DNA of 64,000 bases. It comes from Clostridium sp. chh4-2 (GTDB taxonomy: Bacteria; Bacillota; Clostridia; Lachnospirales; Lachnospiraceae). How positions within the stretch are numbered: position 1 is the stretch's first letter; every line of letters begins with the position of its first letter. Below the pieces are notes generated by a model that was given only the letters and a program-made list of their open reading frames with translations, was not told the origin of the DNA and did not search any database. The translations under genes and the position numbers were made by a program. This document shows positions 33,547 to 43,797 of the stretch, in pieces. The stretch is from positions 101,888 through 165,887 of the forward strand of contig NZ_PKUU01000014.1 of assembly GCF_002899675.1 (NCBI RefSeq), written 5' to 3'.

Positions 33547-34992
33547 ATGAAAAAAATGATAAAAGCGGTGCTGGTCTGCTTCCTTGCGCTTGGACTCGCA
33601 GCGTGTTCTAAAAAGAATGAACATGGTCTGTCAGCGAAGAATCCCGTTGTTATCACGATCTGGCATTATTATAATGGAGCTCAGCTGGAAGAATTTGACG
33701 CTTTGGTAAAGGAATTTAATGAAAGCGTCGGCATGGAGAAAGGGATCGTGGTGGAGGCATTTAACCGCGGAAGCATCAATGATTTAAGTAAAGCAGTGGA
33801 AGACAGCCTGGAGGGAAAAGTGGGATCTGATAAGCTGCCCAATGCATTTGCAACTTATGCGGATACGGCATATGAGATTGATAAAGCGGGCATGGCCGTT
33901 GATATAGGCAAATATCTTACCGCGGATGAGATCGCTGAGTATGAAGACGCCTACATTGACGAGGGACGTTTCCCTACCGAGGATCAGATCAAACTGTTCC
34001 CAATTGCAAAGTCCACAGAAGTATTTGCTATTAACACGACCTACTGGAATGAATTTGCGGCGGCCACTGGGGCCACTGACGCTTCGTTTGCCACATGGGA
34101 AGGCATTGCCAAGACTGCCGAAGAGTATTATAAGTGGACAGACAGCCTGACCGAAGAACCTGAGGATGGAAAGGCCTTTTTCGGCAGGGATGCATTTGCC
34201 AACTACATGATTATAGGAAGCATGCAGCTGGGGCATGAGATCTTTACCACAGACGGTGATAAAGTGACCATAGATTTTGATAAAGCTACGATGAAGAGAC
34301 TTTGGGATAATTATTATATTCCTTATATCAACGGATATTATGCTGCCTATGGAAAGTTTAGAAGTGATGATGTTAAAACCGGGGACTTGCTGGCTTTTGT
34401 GGGGTCTACCAGCGGAGTCACTTATTTTCCTACCACTGTGACAACAGAAGACGGAACCAGCAGCGCAATTGAAAATGATATCTATCCGCTGCCGAATTTT
34501 GAGGGCACGCAGCCGTATGCAGTTCAGCAGGGAGCCGGAATGCTGGTTTTAAAGTCGGAAGAAAAGAAGGAGTATGCAACCATAGAATTCCTCAAGTGGT
34601 TTACTCAGACGGATATCAACCTGTCCTTTGCAGCTAACTCAGGATATCTTCCGGTTAAAAAGGATGCCAGAGACGGTCAGAAACTGGAACAGTTCTTTTC
34701 AGACGATATGGACCAGGAGAGCACAACGCTTAAAAAGTGCCTGGATATCGGGCTGGACGTGATAGGAAATTATGAGTTGTACACTACAAAACCGTTTAAA
34801 TCCGGAACGGAAGCTCGGGCAGTGCTGAACACAAGCATGCAGCAGAAGGCTCAGGATGACCGGGCTAAAGTGGAGGAAGCCATTGCCGGAGGAAAAACCA
34901 GAGAAGAGGCAGTGAAACCATTTGCTTCTGATGAGAACTTTGAACAGTGGTACGATGACACATATAATAAATTAAAAGCTTTTGGAGAATAA
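33547..34992 (+). CDS. Extracellular solute-binding lipoprotein (family 1-like)
   Basis: A 481-residue exported binding protein. The signal is MKKMIKAVLVCFLALGLAAC with the lipobox LAAC; the mature start after the Cys is SKKNEHG. The beginning VVITIWHYYNGAQLEEFDALV is typical of sugar-type ABC solute-binding proteins. The start at 33547 is supported by TGGAGGA 8 bp upstream; an in-frame ATG at 33499 lies before the signal peptide and is rejected. No ABC permease or ATPase gene is near. Its stop is 1 bp before the start of a membrane GGDEF-EAL protein, so it may present a ligand to that receptor. Confidence 0.85.
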   Translation: MKKMIKAVLVCFLALGLAACSKKNEHGLSAKNPVVITIWHYYNGAQLEEFDALVKEFNESVGMEKGIVVEAFNRGSINDLSKAVEDSLEGKVGSDKLPNAFATYADTAYEIDKAGMAVDIGKYLTADEIAEYEDAYIDEGRFPTEDQIKLFPIAKSTEVFAINTTYWNEFAAATGATDASFATWEGIAKTAEEYYKWTDSLTEEPEDGKAFFGRDAFANYMIIGSMQLGHEIFTTDGDKVTIDFDKATMKRLWDNYYIPYINGYYAAYGKFRSDDVKTGDLLAFVGSTSGVTYFPTTVTTEDGTSSAIENDIYPLPNFEGTQPYAVQQGAGMLVLKSEEKKEYATIEFLKWFTQTDINLSFAANSGYLPVKKDARDGQKLEQFFSDDMDQESTTLKKCLDIGLDVIGNYELYTTKPFKSGTEARAVLNTSMQQKAQDDRAKVEEAIAGGKTREEAVKPFASDENFEQWYDDTYNKLKAFGE

Positions 34993-34993
34993 A

Positions 34994-37960
34994 ATGGCAG
35001 ATAGGTCGAAGTCAATCCGTACAAAATTATTATTTCCCCTGCTTGTGATCATGATGATGCAGGCGGCTTTGTTCTTTGCCGTGATCACATTTGGCGGAGT
35101 ATTTCGCAATCTGAAAACGAATGCGATTGATATTTTGCGGGAAAATACGGAAAACAGCCGGCTGTACCTGGAAAAAGAGATCATACACCGCTGGATCAAT
35201 GTGATAGCGGACACAGATGTAATAACTGATGAAATACAAAATGTGCTGGACCGGGAAGGAAAGCAGGCGGCGGATATTAAAACTGATCCGCAGCTGAACC
35301 GGCTTGTGACGGAAAAGATCACCAAGCAGTTAATCGAACTTCTCCACAGAAGCTATGCGACCGGAGTGTTTGTAGTGCTTGACGGTCCGGCTGCAGTGAA
35401 CCAGGAAGCAGGGCTTCGGTCCGGTATTTATATCAGGGATTATGACACCAGCAGCTACGCATTGGACAACTCCGACCTTTTACTGGAGAGGGGACTGCCC
35501 TCCGTATCGAAATCCTTTGGCATCGCTTTGGACAGTTTTTGGGAACTGGGATATGCGCTGGATGAAAATGATGTCAATTCCGAATATTTTTTCAAACCGT
35601 ACAACAGTGCGCTGGAACATGGGGCGGGGTACCACGAGGCGGCCAATTATGGATATCTCAGCAAGGGAATCCGCTTGAATAAGATGGATAAAGACGTCAT
35701 CACCTATTCCATACCGATTATCTTAAAAGACGGAAGCATTATAGGTGTTGCAGGTATGGATATGACCATGACGCAGATTCAGTCACTGCTCGATTACAAC
35801 GAGCTGGAGGCGGGCGGAAGAGGGATTCTTCTGTTGGGCGTCAGGGAAGCGGGAACGAAAGACGTCCATAAAGTGACAGTATCAGGCGCCTTATATAACC
35901 GTTTCTTTTCAGGCAGCACGGATTTAAGCTATACTTATAACGAAAAAGATAATATAGATACCATAAATTCTTCTGATGGAAAACAGTGGTACATTGCGGA
36001 AGAGAGGCTGGATATTTACGGCAACAATACCCCATTTGAAACGGATGAATGGGTCATGCTGGGTATGGTGGAACGAAAGGATCTTCTGTCCTTTTATGAT
36101 ACGATGAGAACCGGACTTTTAACTTCGTTTCTGATACCGATCTTTCTAAGCTTTTTGGGAGGCTTTATCTCCGGTAATGTGGTTACAAAACCGATCCGCA
36201 ATCTGGTGGAGGAACTGAGGGAGAATAAGGATTACAGCAGGCTGAAATTAAAGCGGCTGAATATCAGTGAAATCGATGAACTGACCGATGCGATTGAGAA
36301 ATTGAGTCAGGATGTGGCTCAGGCGGCGTCCAGAATATCCTCCATATTGGAAAATGCCAACGTGGCAATTGGAGTCTTTGAGATAAATGCCAATGATAAC
36401 CAGGTGTTCTGCAGCCGTTCTTTGTGTGAAATGATGGGCTGGGGAAGTCTGGAAGATCTGTATATCTATATGGAAAAGCCCGAATTTGATGAGAGAATGG
36501 CGGAATTTAAGGCGGAATACAAGGAGTGCGAGCCTCATATTTACTATCTGCCGGACAAAGGGCCTAAATGGTTAAAGCTGATTACAGCAAAACAAAACGG
36601 CGGGCGCCTGCTGGGCGTTTTGTCAGATGTGACTTCAGATATGCAGGAAAAGATTAAATTGGAAAGAGAGAGGGATTATGATCTCTTAACTGATATCTAT
36701 AACAGACGTGCATTCCGTGAACGGATTGAGTGGATGCTTGAAGAAAAAAGCTGTTCTTGTGCGGCTATGGTGATGTGGGATCTGGATAATTTAAAGTATA
36801 TTAACGATACTTACGGTCACGATGAAGGCGACCGGTATATCCGCCTGTTTGCCGACAAGCTTCACATTCTGGAAACGTCGGGAGGAATTGTTTCCAGGTA
36901 TTCCGGAGATGAGTTTGTAACCTTCCTCTATACGGAAAACGGAAAAGATGATATCCGCAGAAGAATGGAAGAGTTTATGACTTCTTTAAAAGAAACCACC
37001 ATGGTCATCAACGGATATGCCATTCCGCTCAGGGTTTCTGCGGGCTTTGCCTGGTATCCGGACAATGCGGACCAGTTCGACGTCCTTTTGAATTATGCTG
37101 ATTTTGCCATGTATACCGTAAAACACAGCGTTAAAGGAATCGCGCTGGAATTTGATCCGGAAAGCTATACGAATAATTCCTACCTGCTGTCGGGAAGAGA
37201 GGAATTGAACCAATTATTTGAAAAGCAGCTGGTGGATTTTGCGTTCCAGCCAATTGTAACCAGAGACGGAGGGGTATTCGGTTACGAGATGCTGATGCGG
37301 CCGAAACTGAAAAACCTGAGGGGAATCAATGAGATTCTCAATCTGGCCCGGGTTCAGGCAAAACTTCCGCAGATGGAAGAACTGACATGGAAAGCCGGAA
37401 TGAAGTTCTATGATGCCCAGGTAAAAACAGGGAATGTGAGCGCGGAGGAAAAAATCTTTATCAATTCAATTGCCAGTACCACGCTTTCTGACGCGGATAT
37501 TTCCATGATTGAGGAAACGTATGGTCAGTATCTGGACCGTTTGGTAATTGAGATGACGGAAAGTGAGCCTTTGGATCAGAACTGCCTGGAAAATAAGATA
37601 AACATTGCTAAAAGATGGGGCGCTATGATTGCCATCGATGATTTCGGGGCAGGATATAACAGTGAATCCGTTTTGCTGCAGATCGATCCTGCCATCGTTA
37701 AGTTCGATATGAATCTGGTGAGAAATATCCATGAAGACGTCAACCGCCAGATGCTTTTAAAGAACCTGATGGAATATACAAGGAAAAGAAGAATTATTAC
37801 ATTGGCCGAGGGCGTTGAGACAGAAGGGGAGCTGAAACTTCTTCTGGAATACGGCGTGGACCTGTTCCAGGGCTTTTACCTGGCAAGGCCTGAGATGGAG
37901 ATCCGGCCGATCTCTCCGTATGTGATCGATAAGCTGAGAAGCCTTCAGTTAGAAAATTAA
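34994..37960 (+). CDS. Membrane receptor with GGDEF and EAL domains
   Basis: A 988-residue protein: TM1 (about residues 12-33), an extracellular sensor domain (35-370, dCache-like) with the motif GVAGMDMTMTQIQSLL, TM2 (372-394), a HAMP-like linker, a PAS-like domain (about 430-540), GGDEF (about 560-715) and EAL (about 735-985). The cyclase site is S637-GDEF, an accepted GGDEF variant. The EAL site reads E765-M-L and keeps TES, IDDFGAGYNS, the Lys in IVKFD and GVETEGE, so phosphodiesterase activity is plausible. It makes or breaks cyclic di-GMP in response to an outside signal. The gene starts 1 bp after the binding-protein gene. Confidence 0.88.
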   Translation: MADRSKSIRTKLLFPLLVIMMMQAALFFAVITFGGVFRNLKTNAIDILRENTENSRLYLEKEIIHRWINVIADTDVITDEIQNVLDREGKQAADIKTDPQLNRLVTEKITKQLIELLHRSYATGVFVVLDGPAAVNQEAGLRSGIYIRDYDTSSYALDNSDLLLERGLPSVSKSFGIALDSFWELGYALDENDVNSEYFFKPYNSALEHGAGYHEAANYGYLSKGIRLNKMDKDVITYSIPIILKDGSIIGVAGMDMTMTQIQSLLDYNELEAGGRGILLLGVREAGTKDVHKVTVSGALYNRFFSGSTDLSYTYNEKDNIDTINSSDGKQWYIAEERLDIYGNNTPFETDEWVMLGMVERKDLLSFYDTMRTGLLTSFLIPIFLSFLGGFISGNVVTKPIRNLVEELRENKDYSRLKLKRLNISEIDELTDAIEKLSQDVAQAASRISSILENANVAIGVFEINANDNQVFCSRSLCEMMGWGSLEDLYIYMEKPEFDERMAEFKAEYKECEPHIYYLPDKGPKWLKLITAKQNGGRLLGVLSDVTSDMQEKIKLERERDYDLLTDIYNRRAFRERIEWMLEEKSCSCAAMVMWDLDNLKYINDTYGHDEGDRYIRLFADKLHILETSGGIVSRYSGDEFVTFLYTENGKDDIRRRMEEFMTSLKETTMVINGYAIPLRVSAGFAWYPDNADQFDVLLNYADFAMYTVKHSVKGIALEFDPESYTNNSYLLSGREELNQLFEKQLVDFAFQPIVTRDGGVFGYEMLMRPKLKNLRGINEILNLARVQAKLPQMEELTWKAGMKFYDAQVKTGNVSAEEKIFINSIASTTLSDADISMIEETYGQYLDRLVIEMTESEPLDQNCLENKINIAKRWGAMIAIDDFGAGYNSESVLLQIDPAIVKFDMNLVRNIHEDVNRQMLLKNLMEYTRKRRIITLAEGVETEGELKLLLEYGVDLFQGFYLARPEMEIRPISPYVIDKLRSLQLEN

Positions 37961-37988
37961 ATTAGTACTGGTATTTAGAAGAAGAATA

Positions 37989-37997
37989 TGATATAAT
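37989..37997 (+). promoter_or_regulatory. Extended -10 promoter for tig
   Basis: TGATATAAT (TG, one base, TATAAT). No good -35 is visible 17 bp upstream, which is common for extended -10 promoters. The leader would be about 80 bases. Confidence 0.6.
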
Positions 37998-38085
37998 GCT
38001 AACTTGAAGTGTAGCGCCCTGACGGTATGGCGATTCACATACGAAAATTTTATTTCGTTTATATATTCAAGGAGGAACCCGGATA

Positions 38086-39372
38086 ATGAGTTTACAAGTA
38101 GAAAAATTAGAAAAGAACATGGCCAAGCTGACAGTTGAAGTACCTGCAGCACAGTTTGAAGAAGCGATGACAACTGCATTTAAGAAGAATAAAAACAAGT
38201 TCAATCTTCCTGGATTCAGAAAAGGCAAAGCACCACAGGCTATGATCGAAAAGATGTATGGACCAGGGGTATTCTATGAGGATGCTGCTAATGTAGTAAT
38301 CGACTCTACCTATGCTGGCGCTATGGAAGAAAGCGGACTTGATATCGTTTCCAGACCGGAAATCGATGTTGTTCAGATTGAAAAAGGCAAAGAATTTATT
38401 TATACAGCAACAGTAGCTGTAAAACCGGAAGTTACTTTAGGCGAATACAAAGGACTTGAGGTTGAAAAGGCAGCTGCAGAAGTAACTGATGAAGATCTGG
38501 AAAAAGAACTGAAGAAAGTTCAGGAACAGAACTCCAGATTAATTACAGTTGAAGACAGACCGGTTGCAGACGGCGACCAGGTTGTAATCGACTTTGAAGG
38601 TTTTGTGGACGGAGTTCCATTTGACGGCGGAAAGAGCGATGATTATCCTCTTACAATCGGTTCCCATTCCTTTATTGATACATTTGAAGAGCAGCTGATC
38701 GGTAAAAACATCGGTGAAGAGTGCGAAGTTAACGTAACCTTCCCAACCGAATACCACGCTGAAAACCTGGCTGGAAAGCCGGCGTTATTTAAGGTTACCG
38801 TTAAGGAGATCAAATTCAAAGAGCTTCCTGAGCTGAATGATGAATTCGCAGGAGAAGTTTCAGAATTTGAAACCTTAGATGAATACAAAGCAGATGTTAA
38901 GGCAAAGCTCTTAGAAGCAAAACAGAAACAGGCTGCTACTGAGAATGAAAACAGAGTAGTGGAAAAAGCTGTTGCTAACGCTACGATGGAGATCCCGGAT
39001 CCGATGATCGAGGGTCAGGTAAACAACATGATCGAAGACTATGCAAGAAGAATGCAGAGCCAGGGATTATCTCTTGAACAGTACATGCAGTACACAGGCA
39101 TGACGATTGATAAACTTCAGGAGCAGATGAGACCACAGGCGTTAAGACGCATCCAGACAAGACTTGTATTAGAAGCGATTGTAAAAGCAGAAAATATCCA
39201 GGTTGATGATGAAGCAGTTGATAAAGAGATTGCAGCTATGGCAGAAGCTTATAAGATGGAAACCGACCAGGTTAAATCTTACATGGGCGAAAACGGAATT
39301 AACCAGGTAAAAGAAGACCTGGCTGTTCAGGAAGCTGTAGACATGATTGTTGCAGAAGCAAAACTGGTTTAA
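38086..39372 (+). CDS. tig: Trigger factor
   Basis: A 428-residue ribosome-bound chaperone with peptidyl-prolyl isomerase activity. The N-terminal ribosome-binding loop has GFRKGKAPQ (the FRxGxxP motif) near residue 44; the FKBP domain spans about 150-245 (VVIDFEGFVDGVPFDGG, ATEYHAENLAGKPALFKV-like); the rest is the helical chaperone body. It stands upstream of clpP-clpX, the usual tig-clpPX order. Codon use leans to A/T-ending codons more than in its neighbours, fitting high expression. AAGGAGG precedes the ATG. Confidence 0.95.
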   Translation: MSLQVEKLEKNMAKLTVEVPAAQFEEAMTTAFKKNKNKFNLPGFRKGKAPQAMIEKMYGPGVFYEDAANVVIDSTYAGAMEESGLDIVSRPEIDVVQIEKGKEFIYTATVAVKPEVTLGEYKGLEVEKAAAEVTDEDLEKELKKVQEQNSRLITVEDRPVADGDQVVIDFEGFVDGVPFDGGKSDDYPLTIGSHSFIDTFEEQLIGKNIGEECEVNVTFPTEYHAENLAGKPALFKVTVKEIKFKELPELNDEFAGEVSEFETLDEYKADVKAKLLEAKQKQAATENENRVVEKAVANATMEIPDPMIEGQVNNMIEDYARRMQSQGLSLEQYMQYTGMTIDKLQEQMRPQALRRIQTRLVLEAIVKAENIQVDDEAVDKEIAAMAEAYKMETDQVKSYMGENGINQVKEDLAVQEAVDMIVAEAKLV

Positions 39373-39473
39373 TGGAACGATAAGATAAAGGGGTAGATTC
39401 CTGCTTTTTAAGCGGGGATCTACCTGTGTCTTTGTTAAAACATGATTAATAACGGGCAGAGGAGGAAGTTCAT

Positions 39474-40055
39474 ATGAGTTTAGTACCTTATGTCATAGAG
39501 TCAACCAGCCGTGGGGAGCGTTCCTACGATATTTATTCCAGATTGTTGAAAGAGAGAATTATCTTTCTGGGAGAAGAGGTTAACGATGTTTCAGCAAGCC
39601 TGATCGTCGCACAGCTGTTATTCCTGGAATCAGAAGATACGAATAAAGACATCAGTCTGTATATCAACAGTCCCGGAGGTTCCGTAACAGCGGGAATGGC
39701 AATTTACGACACAATGAATTATATCAAATGCGATGTATCAACCATTTGTATCGGTATGGCTGCCAGTATGGGAGCATTCCTTTTAGCAGGCGGAGCAAAG
39801 GGCAAACGCTTTGCATTGCCCAATGCAGAGGTGATGATTCATCAGCCGTCCGGCGGAGCGCAGGGACAGGCGACAGAGATTCAGATCGTCGCTGAAAAGA
39901 TCCTTCAGACCAAGAGAAAGTTAAATGAAATTCTTGCGGCAAATACAGGCCAGCCTTATGAAGTGATCGAAAAGGATACGGACAGAGATAACTATATGAC
40001 AGCGGAAGAAGCAAAGGCATATGGTTTGATTGACAGTGTAATTACAAGCCGTTAG
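39474..40055 (+). CDS. clpP: ATP-dependent Clp protease, proteolytic subunit
   Basis: A 193-residue serine protease that forms the two-ring barrel of the Clp protease. The catalytic triad is Ser98 (GMAASMGA), His123 (MIHQPSGG) and Asp172 (DTDRDNYM). The length is typical. GAGGAGG precedes the ATG. It follows tig by 101 bp and precedes clpX by about 40 bp, so clpP and clpX are probably co-transcribed. No CtsR-type direct repeat is visible in the gap. Confidence 0.96.
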   Translation: MSLVPYVIESTSRGERSYDIYSRLLKERIIFLGEEVNDVSASLIVAQLLFLESEDTNKDISLYINSPGGSVTAGMAIYDTMNYIKCDVSTICIGMAASMGAFLLAGGAKGKRFALPNAEVMIHQPSGGAQGQATEIQIVAEKILQTKRKLNEILAANTGQPYEVIEKDTDRDNYMTAEEAKAYGLIDSVITSR

Positions 40056-40094
40056 CAGTTTGCTGCGAAATGGCAGAAAGAATGAGGTGTGCAT

Positions 40095-41396
40095 ATGCCA
40101 GGCAGAGCAGACGATAAAGTGAGATGTTCTTTTTGCGGTAAAAGCCAGGATCAGGTCAGAAAATTAATTGCAGGTTCCAACAATGTATTTATCTGTGATG
40201 AATGTATTGATCTCTGCGCGGAGATACTGGAAGAAGAATTTGATGATCATGATGATCCGGCGCCTGATTTTGGAGATATTAACCTATTAAAGCCAAAGGA
40301 AATCAAAGGTTTTCTTGATGAATACGTGATTGGACAGGAAGCGGCGAAGAAAGTATTGTCGGTAGCTGTATACAATCATTACAAGAGAATAACATCCAAG
40401 AAAAATCTGGATGTGGACGTACAGAAGAGCAATATCCTTATGCTTGGACCGACTGGTTCCGGTAAAACATACCTGGCCCAGACTCTGGCTAAGATTTTAA
40501 ACGTTCCGTTTGCCATTGCAGATGCTACCGCTTTAACCGAAGCAGGTTATGTGGGCGAGGACGTTGAAAATATACTTCTGAAATTAATCCAGTCTGCTGA
40601 TTACGACATCAGCCGGGCGGAATACGGCATTATCTACATCGATGAGATTGATAAGATCACAAAGAAATCGGAGAATGTTTCCATAACGAGAGATGTATCC
40701 GGTGAAGGTGTGCAGCAGGCCCTGTTAAAGATCCTTGAAGGTACGGTTGCCAGTGTACCGCCTCAGGGGGGAAGAAAACATCCCCATCAGGAACTTTTAC
40801 AGATCGATACGACCAATATTTTATTCATCTGCGGCGGAGCATTTGACGGTTTGGAAAAGATTATTGAAAATCGTTTAAGCACAGGATCAATCGGCTTTAA
40901 CGCTGAAATCGTGGATAAAAACCAGGCGGACCTGGATGAGCTTTTGAAAAAGGCCCTTCCTCAGGATCTGGTAAAATTCGGTCTGATTCCTGAATTTATC
41001 GGACGTGTGCCGATTACGGTATCTTTAGAGCTGCTGACAAAAGAAGCTCTTGTCCGTATTTTATCGGAGCCTAAGAACGCTCTGACGAAACAGTATCAGA
41101 AGTTATTCGAACTGGACGATGTGAAGCTTGAATTCAGGAAGGATGCCTTAGAAGAGATCGCAACGCTGGCTCACGAAAGAAAGACAGGAGCGAGAGGGCT
41201 GAGGTCTATTATGGAATCCGTGATGATGGAACTGATGTATGAAATTCCGTCGGATAACAATATCGGAATCTGTACGATTACCAAAGATGTAGTGGACGGC
41301 AGCGGTGAGCCGGAGATCATTTACCGCGATACCACAGTGCCGAGAAAAACACTGGCACAGAGATTGAAAAAAGACAGAACAGACAGTATTGCATAG
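40095..41396 (+). CDS. clpX: ATP-dependent Clp protease, ATPase subunit ClpX
   Basis: A 433-residue AAA+ unfoldase that feeds substrates to ClpP. It begins with the zinc-binding domain (CSFCGK...CDECIDLC, four Cys), then Walker A GPTGSGKT, the pore loop GYVGEDV, Walker [10 protein letters not shown] and the IGF-type ClpP-binding loop ([10 protein letters not shown]). A GTG at 40089 and an ATG at 40095 are both possible starts; I chose the ATG because GAGGTG lies at the right distance. A terminator follows before lon. Confidence 0.96.
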   Translation: MPGRADDKVRCSFCGKSQDQVRKLIAGSNNVFICDECIDLCAEILEEEFDDHDDPAPDFGDINLLKPKEIKGFLDEYVIGQEAAKKVLSVAVYNHYKRITSKKNLDVDVQKSNILMLGPTGSGKTYLAQTLAKILNVPFAIADATALTEAGYVGEDVENILLKLIQSADYDISRAEYGIIYIDEIDKITKKSENVSITRDVSGEGVQQALLKILEGTVASVPPQGGRKHPHQELLQIDTTNILFICGGAFDGLEKIIENRLSTGSIGFNAEIVDKNQADLDELLKKALPQDLVKFGLIPEFIGRVPITVSLELLTKEALVRILSEPKNALTKQYQKLFELDDVKLEFRKDALEEIATLAHERKTGARGLRSIMESVMMELMYEIPSDNNIGICTITKDVVDGSGEPEIIYRDTTVPRKTLAQRLKKDRTDSIA

Positions 41397-41406
41397 AGTA
41401 ATTTAG

Positions 41407-41434
41407 AAAATGGGAGCAGAGCTCCCATTTTTCG
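41407..41434 (+). terminator. Rho-independent terminator of clpX
   Basis: AAAATGGGAGC, three bases, GCTCCCATTTT, then TTC. It starts 10 bp after the clpX stop. Confidence 0.85.
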
Positions 41435-41481
41435 CATAAATAATCCTAAGCGAACGAAAACACGAAAAGGAGGGAAGAGTA

Positions 41482-43797
41482 ATGGAGAACCATATCATTA
41501 CAATGCCTGTAATTGCACTTAGAGGACTGACGATTCTGCCCGGAATGATCATTCATTTTGATATCAGCAGGGCAAAATCAATTGCTGCCGTGGAAAAAGC
41601 CATGGTCAGTGATCAGAAAGTCTGCTTGTTAACACAAAAAGACATCAATGAGATGAACCCGGGGATGGATGAGCTTTATCATTTCGGAACCGTTGCTTTG
41701 ATAAAACAACTGGTAAAAATGCCTGGTAACGTGGTCCGCGTAATGGTAGAAGGGCTTCAGCGCGCGGAGCTTTTTGGACTGGAATCGGAAGAACCGTTTT
41801 TACTGGGTGAGGTGGAATGCATCAGTTCCAATTATGAAGAGGTGGATTTGGTGTCTCAGGAAGCCATGGCCCGGATTCTGAAAGAAAAGCTGGAAGAGTA
41901 TGGAAAGGCTTATCCTAAGGCGGCCAAAGAGATTCTGCCTAATTTGATTTCCATACCGGATTTGGGACAGCTGATGGATCAGATTGCAATTCAGCTGCCC
42001 TGGGATTATACGGTGAGGCAGGATATCCTGGAAAGCCTTCTGCTTGTGCACCGGTATGAAGTTCTGGTACATAACCTGGTTATGGAAATTCAGGTTGCTC
42101 AGGTCAAACGGGACTTTCAGGCTAAGGTGAAAGCCAGCATTGACAAAAACCAGAAGGAATATATTCTGCGGGAGCAGATGAGAATTATCCGTCAGGAGTT
42201 GGGCGAAGATAATCCGGCTTCGGATGCGGATGAATATCTGAAGCAGTTAAAGAGCTTGAAAGCGGACAAGGAAGTGGTGGAAAAGATCCAAAAGGAGATT
42301 GACCGCTTTAAAAATATGCCAAGCGGAAGCCAGGAAGCCAATGTACTCAGAACCTATATAGAAACCGTTTTGGACCTTCCCTGGAAGAAGATGACAAAAG
42401 ATTATAATAACCTGAAAAATGCGGAAAAGATTCTGAATGAAGACCACTATGGCCTGGAAAAAGTGAAAGAGAGAATTTTAGAATATCTGGCGGTCCGCAC
42501 ATTGACAAAAAAAGGCAGCAGCCCGATCATCTGTCTGGTGGGCCCTCCCGGAACAGGAAAAACTTCCATTGCCCGTTCGGTGGCGAAAGCGCTGAACAAA
42601 AAATATGTCCGCATTAGCCTTGGAGGCATCCGGGATGAAGCGGAGATCCGCGGACACCGGAAAACCTATGTGGGCGCTATGCCGGGACGTCTTGTAGACG
42701 GTCTGCGTCAGGCTGGATACTGCAATCCGCTGATGCTTTTGGATGAGATCGACAAGGTGAGCAGCGATTATAAAGGGGATACCTCTTCTGCTCTTCTTGA
42801 AGTTTTAGACGGGGAGCAGAACGTGCGTTTCCGCGACCATTATGTTGAACTGCCCATCGATTTATCCAATGTGCTTTTCATAGCTACGGCTAATACCACT
42901 CAGACCATACCAGGGCCGCTTCTGGACCGTATGGAATTGATTGAGGTTACCAGCTATACGGAAAATGAAAAGTTCCATATTGCTAAGGACTATCTGGTTG
43001 AAAAGCAGCTGGAGCGCAACGGCCTCAAAAAAGAGCAGCTCATGATCAGTGACCGGGTGCTGGAAAAGATCATTCATAATTATACAAGAGAAGCGGGAGT
43101 GCGTAATCTGGAGCGGAGGATCGGCGATATCTGCCGGAAAGCGGCCAGAGAATTCCTGGAGAATAAAAAAGACGTGGTGAAAGTCACGGAAAGCAATCTT
43201 GAAAAGTATCTGGGCAAGGAACGGATTTCTTTCGAGTCCGCCAATGAGGAGGACGAGATCGGTATTGTAAGAGGCCTTGCGTGGACCAGCGTGGGCGGGG
43301 ATACCCTTCAGATCGAAGTGAATGTGATGCCTGGAAAGGGTGAGCTGTCAATGACAGGCCAGATGGGCGACGTGATGAAGGAGTCGGCTCAGACGGCTCT
43401 CACCTATGTGAGGTCTATCTGCCCGGATTATCAGGTGTCGGATGATTATTTTGAAAAGCACGATATGCACATCCACATCCCGGAAGGGGCGGTTCCAAAG
43501 GATGGGCCGTCGGCAGGAATCACTATGGCTACCGCCATGTTATCCGCTGTGACCGGAAAGCTGGTTTCAGCCAAGGTTGCCATGACCGGAGAGATTACCC
43601 TGAGAGGAAGAGTTCTTCCAATCGGAGGGCTGAAAGAAAAGATACTGGCGGCTAAGATGGCGCACATTGAAAAGGTGCTTGTGCCGGATAAAAACCGCCC
43701 GGATATAGCAGAACTGTCGAAAGAGATCACGAAAGGTCTGAAGATCGTATATGTAAAACATATGCGGGAAGTAATACAGGAGGCATTTGCAGAATGA
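41482..43797 (+). CDS. lon: ATP-dependent protease Lon
   Basis: A 771-residue protease of the LonA type: N-terminal substrate domain (1-200), coiled helical region, AAA+ domain with GPPGTGKTS and LLDEIDK, and a C-terminal protease domain. The catalytic dyad is Ser677 (PKDGPSAGITMAT) and Lys720 (GGLKEKIL). It degrades misfolded and short-lived proteins. The last 4 bp overlap engB. AAGGAGGG precedes the ATG; no HrcA or other stress operator is evident in the short gap after the clpX terminator. Confidence 0.96.
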   Translation: MENHIITMPVIALRGLTILPGMIIHFDISRAKSIAAVEKAMVSDQKVCLLTQKDINEMNPGMDELYHFGTVALIKQLVKMPGNVVRVMVEGLQRAELFGLESEEPFLLGEVECISSNYEEVDLVSQEAMARILKEKLEEYGKAYPKAAKEILPNLISIPDLGQLMDQIAIQLPWDYTVRQDILESLLLVHRYEVLVHNLVMEIQVAQVKRDFQAKVKASIDKNQKEYILREQMRIIRQELGEDNPASDADEYLKQLKSLKADKEVVEKIQKEIDRFKNMPSGSQEANVLRTYIETVLDLPWKKMTKDYNNLKNAEKILNEDHYGLEKVKERILEYLAVRTLTKKGSSPIICLVGPPGTGKTSIARSVAKALNKKYVRISLGGIRDEAEIRGHRKTYVGAMPGRLVDGLRQAGYCNPLMLLDEIDKVSSDYKGDTSSALLEVLDGEQNVRFRDHYVELPIDLSNVLFIATANTTQTIPGPLLDRMELIEVTSYTENEKFHIAKDYLVEKQLERNGLKKEQLMISDRVLEKIIHNYTREAGVRNLERRIGDICRKAAREFLENKKDVVKVTESNLEKYLGKERISFESANEEDEIGIVRGLAWTSVGGDTLQIEVNVMPGKGELSMTGQMGDVMKESAQTALTYVRSICPDYQVSDDYFEKHDMHIHIPEGAVPKDGPSAGITMATAMLSAVTGKLVSAKVAMTGEITLRGRVLPIGGLKEKILAAKMAHIEKVLVPDKNRPDIAELSKEITKGLKIVYVKHMREVIQEAFAE

